Source: Cardinalis cardinalis (taxonomy: Eukaryota; Chordata; Aves; Passeriformes; Cardinalidae). From it: a DNA stretch of 64,000 bases. How positions within the stretch are numbered: the stretch's first letter is position 1; each line of letters begins with the position of its first letter. The notes under the pieces were generated by a model that ran no database searches, had not been told where the DNA came from, and worked only from the letters and a program-made list of their open reading frames with translations. A program made the translations under genes and the position numbers. The DNA is taken from assembly GCA_014549065.1 (NCBI GenBank), contig JACDOX010000007.1, positions 12,971,261 to 13,035,260 on the forward strand, read 5' to 3'. This document shows, in pieces, positions 1-12,031 of this stretch.

Positions 1-3000
1 TCTTAGCTTAGCAGCCTCTGGGAGAAACCTTCTCCCCTTCTCCCTTCTCTTTCTAATATTATATAATATATACATATTATAAGATAATAAATCAAGCCTT
101 CTGATGGAGTCACGGCTCTCGTCTCTCTCTCATCCTCGAAACCTTCCTGAACACTACCACAGGTAGAAAATACATTGCTAATGAAATTTTGAAGTTGTGC
201 TGGTAAAATACTCATTCCATCTCTCTTTCTCTTCAACACTGTATTCAAAAAGAAAATAAAGTAAGTTGTCATCTCTCAGCTACATTTAGATCAAATCAAT
301 ACAGGTAAGAAGGAACATGATAAAAATGGTAATTAAATATTGCAAACAATTTCAGGCAGAAGGTAAAAATGGATGGGTTTGTGAGTATCCTTCCAGCTCT
401 CTTTTTCTTACCTTAGACATCATTCCACTATATCTAAAAGGGGAAGAAAGCTGAAAATTGAAAAGACAGAGTGCACAGTATCTGGCCTAATCACTTTTGA
501 CATCTGTGGGAATATACATGCTTCAGTTTTCCTAGGCCACTGAAGGTAACGTTGGAAAGTTCTGCATTGGATTTGGACTGCCAGCAGTTTGGAAACCAAT
601 CCCAAATCTGTAATTGAAGTGCTATGTGTTTGGAATTAAAATCCATAGCTGATGCTAAAGCCCACTTCTTACATAGTTTTTTTTCTGAGGAAAGTTATTT
701 TTAGCAGCAAAGCATAAAAATATTTCCTAATACCAGTTAGAAGGAATGTTGGTTCCAGGCTAATTATAATCAATTCAACATAAAATTCAAAATAAGTAGT
801 TGTTAGTTTGCTTAGTCTTTTTTATTTTTATTTTTAATATATATTCAACAATAGGCCTTGACATAAAATATTTTACATCGCAGTTTGAAAGCTGAGCATG
901 TAGATGTGCACTTATCAATGTCAGGACTGGGACTTCAACTTGAATATTCAATGGAAAAATGTTATGATCCAAATTCAATTGTACTTGGGTTAATATTGAT
1001 TTAAACATTTGCCATCTTCTTGCTTTTAGAGTTGCCCATTCACTTCAGAGAGTGTGATCAAAAAGCTCTCTCATCCTGCACGAATGTACTATTCATCTCA
1101 TACAATATGAAGGGCCCCAGCAGGTGTAAATTGGCTTTGCTCCATTGAATTCAGTGAAACTGTGTCAGTTTTCCATGACTGGAAATGTGGCCATTTTAAC
1201 TTACAGAATAGGTTACATTCAAAGAGGTCTTTAATCACAAAGTTTAATGAAGAATTACTCTTTCATCTGAATGTTGCCCTAACTCCAGCCTTGATTGTCC
1301 TTCCCCTGAGCTCTGTAGGCAGCACTGGCTTCCTGATACAGGCAAAGATCTTTTATTACTTTATGTAGTTGTTAAAATCAGGTATTTAACTGCTAAAAGA
1401 AGATCTTTTGCTTAATTTAGAGAGTGTTTATAAATGAAGTAGAGTTTTGGTTTTGTTTTTTTTTTTTGGTTGAAGGTTGCTTAATAGACTTCTCCTGGGA
1501 GTTGCTATAGTAACACAGTACAATAATTGAACCTTAAAGGTGATGTCTCATTTATGTTGAAGATAATGCATACAAAGGGAGAGAACATAGAAGTTTTTTA
1601 CTAAATCATTTAAGGTCTGTTTAAGAAGGGGTATTAAAATGGCAAAATTCCTACGTTGTTTTTTATTTTTTTACCCAAGTTTTATTTAAGGAAAATGTGA
1701 AAGATAAATACTTGTTCAATCTTTTTTTTTTCTCAGTGTTCAACTAAAAAGGAATGCAAATATTCCTTCAGTTCAATACAGAAATTTAGATTTTTATTTA
1801 ACCTGTAAATGCAATTCAAATTTGACTCATCAAGAATTAAATCTGCTTTCATTATAAATGCTGCCATTCCAAAGTACTGCATTTTCATACAGAAATCTGT
1901 AGTCATTCACTTGTTCCCAAGACCATGAAAGAAAGAACTTTGTGGGGCATGGTGGTATTCAGAAATTAGTTAACTTTTGCATAGCTGGTATCAGTGATAA
2001 GGCTTAAGCATCATTTGTGGCTCCGCCAGGACACAGCTGAAATTNTTTTCCAGGTTTGACATCTAAGGGTTGCACTGTGCATTATCATCAATATCAAAAC
2101 TAGGTAGTGGGATTTTGAAAGAATGTTCTGTCATCTGTTATTCTCCAGCTGAATTACAGTAATCTATATATCTTGACAAATTTCATTAATATTTAGTAAT
2201 TCCTGTGCAAACCATTAATTGATTCCTTTCCATAATCTCCAGTGTATGCAGTGCCAAACAATACTAAACTTTATTAAAGGAAGCTTAGGGATACAACAAC
2301 AGAAGAAAAAGTGGATTTTGTTTCCTGACATTTCAACTGCTTGAGCCATTGCTGAGATGGAAATTGCAAGTTTGGTTTCATTTAGCTGCAGTTCAGACAT
2401 GACATTTTGGATCTCGTGTGTGCTAAAGGACATGACTGTATGGTTCACATCATTTAGAAGCACTGTCAGAGAAGTGGGGTTTCTATCCTTGTAAGCCATG
2501 TAACTAAAGATATGAATTGAGGGATATGCTAGGTCAGAGCTGGAAGGAAGGGCAGAGAAGAGATACATTAGATGGTGTTAAAGTTGTGAGAAACATGGAG
2601 TATGAGGCATCAATTTATGTCACTTTGAACTTCTTTTTGCACTCAAAATTCAATCATCCACATTAAATAAAGAATCATGAGGCTGCAACTCATACACCTG
2701 TAAAAATAGGAAATATACAGGTCTTCTGAGAGGAAAATCATGGTGTTTTACTGTACTATTTCATAGATTAAGGGTATGAGTGGAATCTCTAAGGAAGTTA
2801 AAAGAAGAGAAAGGAATTAAAATACTTTCGCTGATATAAGAATTATCTGAGAATAATATTACGAGGTTAAATCTTACTTATTCTATTAATTTAAACCATG
2901 AGCCCTATATGTGAATGGGATTTAAAATTAATACAAGAAGATATGAGAATTTTAATAAGGCTGATACTAAGGTGAAATGATGTGGAGACTTTAAAACTTA

Positions 3001-3172
3001 TCCCTAATAACCTGGCAAAATCGTCATTTTCTTCTACAACATGACAAAAATGATAATGTATTTTGCTTCGAAATTAGTTCTGATGGATGCTGCCTGCATA
3101 CAGACAAGATTTTCCTCTTCAACAGAAAGCTTCAAGTAATTTTGTGACTTTTCTAAGTTGTGTTTGTTTGTC
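1..3172. other. Unique AT-rich non-coding DNA
   Basis: No repeat family, RNA gene or recognisable exon is visible here apart from the exon-like stretch on the minus strand at about 2215-2539, listed separately. Open frames are short (up to 117 codons) and rich in Phe, Leu, Ile, Lys and Asn, as expected for chance frames in AT-rich DNA. Homopolymer T runs occur near 1460 and 1725. The stretch is consistent with intron or intergenic DNA. Confidence 0.6.
2215..2539 (-). other. Exon-like open stretch with a good 3' splice-site pattern (unconfirmed)
   Basis: On the minus strand an almost pure pyrimidine tract (plus-strand 2542-2568 is nearly all purine) ends in AG at 2541-2540, directly before an open frame of about 100 codons. 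This is what a 3' splice site followed by an exon looks like. The translated stretch contains a mixed-composition segment (…NDVNHTVMSFSTHEIQNVM…) less biased than neighbouring chance frames. I see no good GT donor at its left end, so it would have to be a terminal exon, a broken exon or chance. I do not recognise the protein. Confidence 0.15.
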
Positions 3173-3173
3173 C

Positions 3174-3362
3174 CCAGCTTTCTTACAGGCTTCATTTAGG
3201 TACTGGAAAATTGCTATAAGGTATCCCTAAAGCCTTCTCCTCTCAGGGGTTGAATTACCCCAAGTCTTTTAGCCTTTCCTTATAGGAGAGATATTCCATG
3301 CCTCTAACAGTCTCGATTACCCTCCTCTGGACTTGCTTCATCAGGTCCACAGCATGATACCA
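3174..3362 (-). mobile_element. CR1 LINE fragment (3' part of ORF2)
   Basis: Read on the plus strand, the series 'GGTACTGGAAAATTGCTATAAGGT', then a 'CCTTCTCCTCTCAGG' block, 'TTATAGGAGAGATATTCCATG' and 'CTCCTCTGGACTTGC' is, in order, the reverse complement of the C-terminal coding segment of avian CR1 ORF2. The element therefore lies on the minus strand. It is truncated on both sides, lacks the CR1 3' terminal octamers, and is heavily mutated with no continuous frame. It is a dead fossil with no expected function. Confidence 0.8.
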
Positions 3363-3811
3363 ATGTCCATCAGGATATGAAGCTGCTGACCACAACCCAT
3401 TTAATAAGAACTAAATTGCCAGAGTTGTTTAAGTGCCCATGTTCTATTTAGAGTCTGCTCACCATTGATTTTCAGTGAGATGTGGGCACCAAAATTAGAA
3501 CTTTTTCCTCCTAAGGAAGTGCATAGCAGAAAGCTTTGCCACTAGCAAGATGCTACAGGCATCAGAGCTGTGCCAATAATGTCAGTGAGGTATTTAGTAA
3601 CTGGAACGCAATGGTAGATAAATGCAGAATGCTAATGTTGAATATCCAGATATGGGACTGCAAGTTGATTATACAGTAACCCTTCCTGGCCAGTTGCTCT
3701 GACTAACTCACAGCTCTTCTGAATAGACACCAACGGAATTTAACCTGAACTTTTGAATCTGGCATGAGAAGGAAAAATGAAGCGGTTTTGTTTGTGGTTT
3801 GTTGCTGGTTG
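3363..3811. other. Unique DNA between CR1 fragment and retrocopy-like insert
   Basis: No gene, repeat or RNA is recognisable. The right end is a G/T-rich run (about 3788-3811) that abuts the T16 tract of the next feature and could be the pre-insertion target site. Confidence 0.5.
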
Positions 3812-4030
3812 TTTTTTTTTTTTTTTTGCCTAATGTATTTTTATTTCAACACATGCACAGCAGCAGGTTGATCAGCACATTGGAAATATGATGTAGGTCA
3901 AGAAGGAGATGAGCACAGTTCTGCAGCAGAATGACCCCATGCAGCTGCACACACAGGGACTGACTGGTGAGTTAGCAGTCCTGCAAAAGAGTAATGGAGT
4001 TTGACCTGAATATGAATGGACAGTGTTCAC
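3812..4030 (-). pseudogene. Candidate poly(A)-tailed retrocopy (source transcript not identified)
   Basis: A run of 16 T at 3812-3827 is a poly(A) tract on the minus strand. A canonical AATAAA (plus-strand TTTATT, 3840-3845) lies 12 bp upstream of it in the minus-strand sense, the normal spacing for an mRNA 3' end. The upstream sequence to about 4030 is GC-richer than its surroundings and repeats the CAGCTGC/TGCTGC theme, unlike the local AT-rich DNA. This is the structure of a reverse-transcribed, polyadenylated transcript. The 5' (right) limit is a guess, I could not find a clear target-site duplication, and I do not recognise the parent. A chance T run beside a chance hexamer remains possible. 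Confidence 0.35.
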
Positions 4031-4419
4031 TGTAGACGACAGACTGCATACTGAGCTACATTGCTGTGACTAACAGATCAAAAGAAGTTATTAGCTCTTT
4101 TTGTTCAGTGTTACTGAGGCTGCATACTTCCTATGCCTTTTATTCTCCCAGTTCAAAAAGCTGTTGAGAAAACCAAGTCCAGTGGTGGAAAAATCAATAT
4201 AATCAGAACCAACTAGAATAAGAAGTTGAGAAGATTGGATTTTTTTTAAGCTGGTGCAGTTTTTGTCTAAGGGTAATTGACAGCTACTTGAAGAGGAATT
4301 ACAAAGGTCACAGACAATTCTCAGTAGTGGAAGGAGAAGTGATAAAATGATGGCCATGAGCTGCAGCTTGGAATTAGATATTGGCATATTAGATATTATC
4401 CTTCCCTAGCCAGATATAT
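4031..4419. other. Unique DNA, no feature recognised
   Basis: The stretch contains an open frame of 98 codons on the minus strand (4091-4387) that is Ser/Leu-rich and matches no family I know. Nothing else is supported. Confidence 0.5.
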
Positions 4420-4500
4420 ATAGATTTATAGATATATATAGGTATGTGTGTCCATAGATATATATATATATAGATATAGATACATATCTATATATATACA
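4420..4500. repeat. Compound (TA)n / (TAGA)n microsatellite, partly self-complementary
   Basis: The stretch is an impure run of TATA and TATAGATA units, interrupted near 4441-4455 by a GTATGTGTGTCC segment. Several blocks (for example TATATCTA against TAGATATA) are reverse complements of each other, so the tract can form cruciform-like foldbacks. Such tracts are length-variable in bird genomes. Confidence 0.8.
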
Positions 4501-6567
4501 TGTAGCATTGTGTCAGTTTACCTAGAGATGTCATAGAACGTCTTTGGAGATTTCCAAGACTCCAGTCGGCAGAGCCATGGCTGATCTGACCTAGTTCTGC
4601 AAAAAATTACTCTTCAAGTAGAAATCAAATTAGGTGACCTCCAGAGACCCTTTTCAGACAAACCTTTTATGATTCCATCAGCTGCTTAAAGTTCTTACAT
4701 CAGCTGCTGAACTACATCTGAAAGGACTAAAATATCACAATGGGGAAATTGTTAGGAATGTAAAAATTGCTGAGGAAAGAGTAGCCTCTCCCTGTGTAGT
4801 CCACCTACTTAAGTAGTACTAACCACAGAAGGGTGTCCTTTCCCTCTGAAACGTCACTCAGTTTATGTACAGATGCAACATGACTTAGGACAATTTATAT
4901 AATGGATAATTTTGCCCTCTTACAATTTGTAATTTATTTTTTTAACTGGCCAGTGGCTTTAAAATATATGTGAAAGGGGCTGTATGGTTAGNTATTGCTT
5001 TTTCCAGCAATTTTCTTTCTGTGGGACAAGTAGTCTCATTTTTTGCTTTTGAATGTTGAACTTCCTCGAAAGAGAGAAAAGGATGTGAGTGCAAATTTCC
5101 TTTAAATAAGCTTTCCCTAAATAAACTCAATTACATTTTCATTCAGAAAAAAAATCAAACTCTAATAGGCTTTGAGTTTTTCTTATTAATTTATAGTTCT
5201 ATTTTTCTTATTAATCTAGGCCAGGAAATACCTGGGTTTGATAGTTCAAGGAAAAATTAAAAATTTTTGCTTCTTGTATCCAGAGACAACTGAATGAAAG
5301 CAGAAGATTTTCTGGTATCTACATTTCAATTTCTCTCTGAAGCCTGAAGACAAAGGCTTTCTTTCTCTCAGTTATTCTCTGACTGATATTTCCATCTGTA
5401 CTGTTAGTTTAAAATACTTTTAGATGTTATTGGGTTGTACGTCTAGTGTCTGGTCATAGTGAACAAAGAAAAAGACCCATTGAGGATCAGATGATCAGAC
5501 ACATTAGAAGGAATGCTTGCACCTTTTTCCCAGGGCTATCAGAGGAGAACAGTCAGCCCCATTGTGACCCACCAGGAGGGTTCCATCAAAGAAACTTCTT
5601 TCCTGGAATGCCTTGAAGACTATGGTAAGCTACTGATGCCGTAGCCAGTATGGGGCAGAAAGAGATTCGGGGAATGTGCAAAATTTGCTAGTGGTTCTTT
5701 TAAGTGGGAAACTGAATATGGGGTTCTCAAGCAGGGCAGCAAAGGCAGGGAAAGGGACAACCAGAGGTAGATCAAGAAGGAACGAGCACATGAAAACATG
5801 CACATGAACAAGAATATGAAACGGCAGAAAAGACAATATTACTGCCAGTTGACTGTAAGCAGATGGCTAGCCAGCAAATTTATCCACATTATGCCCTGTG
5901 GTTGTGATTGTACTGTGTCATGTCTTCTTTTTAAACCCTATCCTTCCTTTCCTGGGTGGAATATTCTGTGTTTGCACAGCACTAGTGAAATAATGAAGAG
6001 ACAGATGTGAGAGTTAGCTGCTGCAGGGATCATAAATCCAAAACAGCTCCCAGAAAGACAAGGGGACCTGAAGGTCAACATCAGCAAAGATCATCAGTCT
6101 GGACAACTTATTGGAGAGAATTGTTGAGGGAAGGGAGTGTAAATGCACTGTCTATGTGTGTGTGTGTAATGACAAGAAATCCCAATACCATCAGCTGCAG
6201 CGGGGCTGCAAATCTCAAATTCTATGTCCTGGTGTGGGTGGCCAAGAAGACTGATGCTGTCTCAGGGAAAGCCACTGGATAAACTTGAGTGTCTAAGGCT
6301 ACTGGTGACTTGAGTGCCTAAGCCCACTCAGCCTTTGGAGTGATCTATATTGTCTGCTCACTTTTGTGCAGTAGCTGACTTCAGTACTCCACAGATGGAC
6401 AGGAGGAACAGGAGTGGCCATCTGTGCTGTTCACATTTGCAGGAATGTTACCTTTTTTTGTCTCCTGTGTGTTCTGCTAAAATAACATTTGCTGCATGTC
6501 CAACTGTGTATGTATGCATATCCACATATGGGTAGTACATGAAGTGCAATTTTGTAGATATTTACTG

Positions 6568-6628
6568 TCATCCTCCCTATTGGCCAAACCTGGGGATATT
6601 ATCCTCACTATTGGCCAAACCTGGGGAC
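6568..6628. repeat. Imperfect 31-bp tandem duplication containing TTGGCCAA
   Basis: Two adjacent copies start 31 bp apart. Each contains the segment CTATTGGCCAAACCTGGGGA, identical in both, with only a few differences outside it. The core TTGGCCAA is a perfect palindrome and includes ATTGG, an inverted CCAAT box. The duplication most likely arose by replication slippage. A regulatory role is possible but only an inference. Confidence 0.85.
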
Positions 6629-8939
6629 ATGTAGCTGCAATGCCATTGCATCTTTTAGTCCATCTTATTTTTTTTTTTTGTAAGATACAAGATGGCAAAG
6701 TAAATATAAAATGCCATACTTCTTCAGGTTTGAAACAAATTAAAATGAAACCAAAACAGTAAAATATTAACTTGTGAATGCTCCAAAAATTAAATACTAG
6801 CCAAAGATGACTGTCAGAGTTTGAGACTCCTGGAATTTGTAATAAGAAAGAAAGTAATCTCAGAAGAATGAGAGGGAAAGAAAAAATAGAAGTCACAATC
6901 AAATTTTCTATTTTCTATTTTCTGTCTATTTTGCCTAGATATATAGACTATTGATAAATACTGGAAGAAGGCAGGGGGAAAACCCTTTAATATTGTTGCC
7001 TACTACATCAAAGGGAAATCTTAGACACTGCAGAATCTTGTTGTAAAATTATTTCAAGCATATATGACCAGGTGTACTGAGACTAAACAATGGACCAAGT
7101 TATACCTTTCAGAACCCCTGGACAGTTGAAAGTTCATAATCAGAAATGGGAGAAGCAACTGTAGCCTCTGTTTCCAAAATATACAGGTAGTGTTTGATGT
7201 CTTGTGGGAAGTTAAAGAGTAGTTCCAGCTGACTGGCTGGATGTGTGAAGACTCAGCAAGGAGTCACTNAAAATGCCAGTCAGACTCTACTGGGCAGTGA
7301 GGGCAACAGAGAATGACTCGAAGTATATTGACATTAGGCAATGTGGGCCAAAGGAACACACAATTGAAGTAAAAGGCTCCAAAACCTCACATTACAGTTT
7401 TCCCTATGCTTCTCCAAGTTCAGGTGTGGTGTTGTGCTTTTTATTATCTGACAGTGGTACTGGCAAGTGACTCTAGTTGCTGGTGCAGACTTTGGCAAAT
7501 TCATCTTTTCTGTGTGAGTTTCAGGTTGACACTTGCTTAGGAATAGTTTAATCTAAATGTTTGTTTCTAGAAGTTTATATTGTTTGCACCTCTCCCATTA
7601 GCAGCCATGCTAGCCCAGAAGATTTGTTCCTATCTGTTAACAAATAGTTAAGAAAAGATAAAAACACTTCTCAGGTCTGAGTTCCCTAATTCCTGAGGTC
7701 CCTCTCTTTCTCTGTCCAGCTCACATCATTGACTTGGTTCCTATTTTTTTACCTTATAAGATGTGATTGAGGCCCTGGGTTGCAGAGATAATTCCATTTA
7801 TTGGGGCTTTTCTCATGGAATGAAGTCACAACTATATTCAACTCTCTTCAACTGTCCTAGCTTGTATTATTTATCCGTCAAAGTCATTATAAAAATATTG
7901 TCCAGGGTAATTAACAATCAGTTGTTGCATCCTTCTAGGAATTTGGCCCTGTGATAAACTGGTGAGGATATTCCATTAGCATTTTGCAAATTTAATTTCT
8001 CATGACAAAGCAGTTCCAGTATTAGTCTCTTTNATAACATAAGCCCTCTCAGATAATATTATGGTCTGGCTCTAAGATTTCGTATCAGATTCCTACTACT
8101 GCATTAGCACTTTATTCTTGATTATCGTTGTACAAATTATATAGCCATATCTGCTACATCTATTAAGCCTAGTTACTTTGTAGTCTTAGGCATCATGAAC
8201 ACAAAATGTTGATTCACTATCTCTATCCTTTTATTGGCTTGCCAGGATAGAAGTGTATCTTTCAATGCTTGTTTTTTCACAATTACTTCTCCGCATGATT
8301 TGTCATGAAATGTTGCCATGAAATTCATAAGGAAAGTTTTGTTCTCTATGCTTGACTCACAAACCCCCTACATGATACTTCCAGTTACTTCACTTAAATT
8401 GTATAATGTCTGCTATTGTTCTGGCAATAATGCAGTAATAAAGAGAAAGAGTTTGAAAACTGAATATTTTGCATAAGTGACTTAAAATTGATTTTATTTA
8501 TGGAAATGTTTTTTAATATTATGTAAGTTTCAAGTTTAAAACGGAAATGTGCTTGGTTTCTTCACTTATAAAATATGCAAGGAATAATAATAAAATAAGG
8601 AATTCACAAGGAATAATTATAAAATTCATGAGAATTGTGCTGGAAGCTAACTTAGCTGAAGGCAAGTACATGTTTAGCTCAAGTATTAGACATGAATAAT
8701 ACTTTGCTAATAAAAAGTAATTTCCTATTCAATTGAAGTTAATAGGAGAGTAGGATTGAAATTCTTTGGATCATGACCTTAAAATGTTGTCATACTTAGA
8801 AAAATCCTGAGTCATGTTTTGGCAACGTGTAGATTTCATAATACAGCCATGCCATATAAATTAAACACATGTATGGCATATTTCACTTATTCTTCCAATG
8901 GAGAAACATAAAATTCTAATAAATTCTCATACAATCTAT

Positions 8940-9000
8940 TAATTTTATAGATATATAAATATTATATATACAATACATAATAGGTATATTATTATATGTA
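8940..9000. repeat. AT simple-sequence patch
   Basis: The patch is degenerate TATA/TATTA-type low-complexity sequence with no clear unit length. It is listed because it would be masked in any repeat annotation. Confidence 0.6.
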
Positions 9001-9738
9001 CATCCGATTCTTATTTCTTAGTTCAACTTGCTGGAAACAATTTTTTTAAAAATTTTTTAATTTGTTAAATTGAAAAAATGAATATTGGAGAAAAAAAGGA
9101 GTAAGGTATTCCCAAATCTTCTGTAGTATTGCACTGATTCTGGACAATAATATAAACTTAGACACTACTCAGTCTCAGAGTTCATAGGCAATATTGTGTC
9201 ATGCAATTTAACTTCCGCCTTTTATCCATGAAGGAGAATCTTACAGATGAATTAAAAAATCTTTCTACCAATTTGGTCATTGAATTACATGTTTATAAAG
9301 CGTATAAGGTTTTTGTCATAATGGCATTTGTCACAATAAATAAGTTTAATTTTTTTTTTTTTGGCCAGTCCTTCAGGTGGATAAAATAGTCATCATTCAA
9401 ACCCAGTACTTTCAAATGAATTGCAGTGATTTAAGCTTATATTGCGGGTTACATTTTGAAAACTGTAGAGCTGCATATTTTCAGGGCAGTCTGTGGATGC
9501 ACAGATTTCTATCTCTTATTGAATCCTTATAATAGGATTTATAACTGTGAGTCATGCCATAGCCTTATGAAAAAGATTTAATCATCTCAGAAATGTGTGT
9601 ACTATCTGACTATACAGTGACACAGAGACCAGAGATTCTGGGTGAAGAGCAGAAACAGGGAATGATTTGGTCAGATCTGCTACACTTTCTGGTGACTGAC
9701 TTACTCATTACTTTCTCCAGAAGCACAGAGGTAGATAG

Positions 9739-10535
9739 CTCAGGGGGCATTTAGGCTTTGTGCAGCTGCTGACCTGCCCCAAGAAGGAAAGTGCAGAAGC
9801 GTGCCTTCTTGTTCTGATTTGCAGAGTGGACAAAGAGGTGTTGGAGACAGAGCAGAAGGTATTCCCAGCGTCCTCAGATGGGAAGCAAGCTGTAGTTGAG
9901 GTGTATCAGGGCCACACTCTTGTTGCAGGCCTAGGAACAGATTGCTCTGGCCGGGCTTAAGTTGAAACTGCAGCTCCTTGTGTGACCTCAGTAACAGAGA
10001 AGAGTAGTGCTGCAGCAATTGCAGTTCAGCCCATGAACAAACCTGCGCTGCCGGCTGAGGCCGGGGCTTTTAGCTAGCCTCTGTATGCTCCTCGTTTCTA
10101 AGACAGTTTCTCTGTAGGAACCAAGGAAAGGAGGAATCTTATGCTGAGAGACAGTCCTCCCATTTGGGAGCAGTGGCAGTGTTATGCTGGTCTATCCCAG
10201 CAGTGCCCAGTGCTGAGCAGCTGAGCTGCCCTGCGAGGTGTGCTCCACCTTCTGCCTGGCACACATCACCAGTAACCACCACCTTTGCCTTTAGGCTTGA
10301 ACTTGTACCTGCTTAAGCAAGAGCTCTGTCTTTGACCTTTAGGTAGGCTATGTTCACGACAGCATTTTCTACCTGGTACTTTGGCACATAGTCTGAGCGA
10401 GATGGGGCCATTAATGCAGGCTCTGACATGAAGGCTTACTCTGTTGTCTGGTCAAGATACCTGTGAAGGTATCCCTTGCCAGCCACCTGGGAACTCACGG
10501 ACAAAAAGGTATCCTGTTTGGGCTAAATGACTGGA
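9739..10535. other. GC-richer block in AT-rich surroundings
   Basis: Base composition rises clearly relative to both flanks, with CAG/CTG-rich words (CAGCTGCTGACCTGCCCC, CAGCAGTGCCCAGTGCTGAGC) and several CpGs near 10040-10060. Short frames run on both strands (9740-10018 minus, 9760-9960 plus), but neither has a recognisable domain or convincing splice sites. It could be an undiagnosed retroelement fragment, a regulatory element or a decayed exon cluster. I cannot tell which. Confidence 0.4.
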
Positions 10536-11725
10536 GAATTTATCCTGAGGGATGGAAAGGTGTTTCAGCATCTCAGAACAGGCCTTCAGTTTATAAAATG
10601 GGGTTGGAGTAATTATGGACACAAGAAGGTTAGACAGTGTTGTTCAGGAAAAGAATGTGATGCACTCAACACTTGAAAAAGATGGCGTAATGGGCAAAGA
10701 ATCAGAATTTACATGACATAGTCTATCCTATTTTGGCACATGATAAGAAGAAAATATAGTACTAAAGAGTTACTGAGATCTACCAGTAATAGCTACCGCT
10801 CCAGTCCAGGAGTTTAATTATGAATAGATGCTATGCAGGGGTATGTATGGCCAGNACTCATGTTTAACATGGCTTATGATCCTATTATCCCTTTGGTTTT
10901 GTTTTCATCTATTTATTTTAGAGAGTCCAGTAAAATCATTTGGAAGGAGATGGGAAAGTGGTTTTCTTTTAGAGGCTATTGATCTTGCTCAGTATGCAAA
11001 GTACTTAAGAATTTAAAGAGTAAGGCTAGAGAAGAATTTCTATTTGTGGTTTGAAGCCTGAACCTCATGGATATCAAGAAATTTTTCCAGACTGGGAGCT
11101 GAGAGCCAGACAAGGGATGACATGAGCTATGCAAGTGTCTGCAACTCTGAAAAAATATCCCTGAACTGACTGTGATAAAGGCCTTCCCTCCAAGGCTGCA
11201 GTGTGGAGTACTTGTTAACTCTCCTGTTTCCCCACATTGCTTGGTGTTTTCTTTGTTGAAAAGTTTAGAATTTTTAATTCAAATAATCTGTGGGTCTTTC
11301 CTGCTTTAGAAACCTTTCAGTCTTTTGCAGAAAGTCTAGCCACAGTTATCAGTAAACCTACAAACATAAGAACCTCTTGTCAATAAAATTCCTCGTGCTC
11401 ACTATGCTCGAGATTTGGGTAAGCTTACTTTTGTCAAGAAACACAAATTTGCTGGAAGCAGCAGAGATGGAGCTCAGGCTCTTTGCCTCATAGAAAAGTG
11501 TGTGATGCCTGGAACCAGAGTTCAGCTGAAGGATGTGATGAGAAAAGAGAGCTGCAAGCAGGGAAAGAGGTTTTATCTGCTTTATTCACACACACTGCGT
11601 GCTCCTCTGTTATAGCTCTGCTGCTATGAGTGATCCCAGTGGATCCAAAACATGAAACCCATTGAGCTGGTGAATATTAAGGGTTTAAACACTTTTATGA
11701 TTCTCAATAAACTGTCATCTTAAAT
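10536..11725. other. Unique DNA, nothing recognised
   Basis: Mixed-composition sequence with no repeat family, RNA gene or exon I can support. The short frames present are under 70 codons. Confidence 0.5.
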
Positions 11726-12031
11726 CGACACAGAGAGGAAGTCCTGTGCTGAATGAGATTCCTCAGGTGTTGGTATCAGGACTGGTGCTGTTAAACACTG
11801 TCAGCCACATGGACAGTGGGATTGAGTACACCCTCAGCAAGTTTCACAATTACTCCAAGCTGTGTGGTGTGGTTGCCATATTGGTGGGGAGGAATGCCAA
11901 CCAGAGGGACCTGCATAGACTTCAAAGAAAGTCCCTTGCACACCTGATGAATTTCAACAAGATCAAGTGCAAGGTCCTGCACCTGGGTCAGGGTCTGATT
12001 TTCTCTACCAGTGATGGGAGGAGGACATAAC
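11726..12031 (+). mobile_element. CR1 LINE fragment (reverse-transcriptase region)
   Basis: The translated plus strand reads through a CR1 ORF2 reverse-transcriptase segment. It contains a segment reading MDSGIEYTLSKF, then a KLCGVV-like stretch, NQRDLHRLQR, LMNFNKIKCKVLHLGQG, matching the order of CR1 motifs around and after the catalytic aspartates. The residues that should form the FADD catalytic box read FHNY, so the active site is destroyed. The copy is truncated on both sides and frameshifted around the start of the NQRD segment. No 3' UTR or terminal octamer is attached. It is an inactive relic. Confidence 0.88.

Larger units (their letters stand above)
4501..9738. other. Unique AT-rich DNA without recognised genes
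   Basis: No exon, RNA gene or interspersed repeat could be identified. Within it are a small 31-bp tandem duplication (6568-6628, listed separately), a short (TG) run near 6156-6169 and an AT-rich simple-sequence patch near 8940-9000. The part at about 5520-5800 is somewhat GC-richer and could be an undiagnosed old repeat. The longest frame (141 codons, minus strand, 6477-6902) crosses the tandem duplication, has an extreme Phe/Ile/Leu bias and is judged to be chance. Confidence 0.5.

Noticed and set aside
4420..4500. Possible CRISPR-like or satellite array
   Set aside because: It is an impure dinucleotide/tetranucleotide microsatellite without spacers.
6477..6902. 141-codon frame on the minus strand
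   Set aside because: Extreme Phe/Ile/Leu bias, runs across a 31-bp tandem duplication and a T run, and has no domain or convincing splice context.
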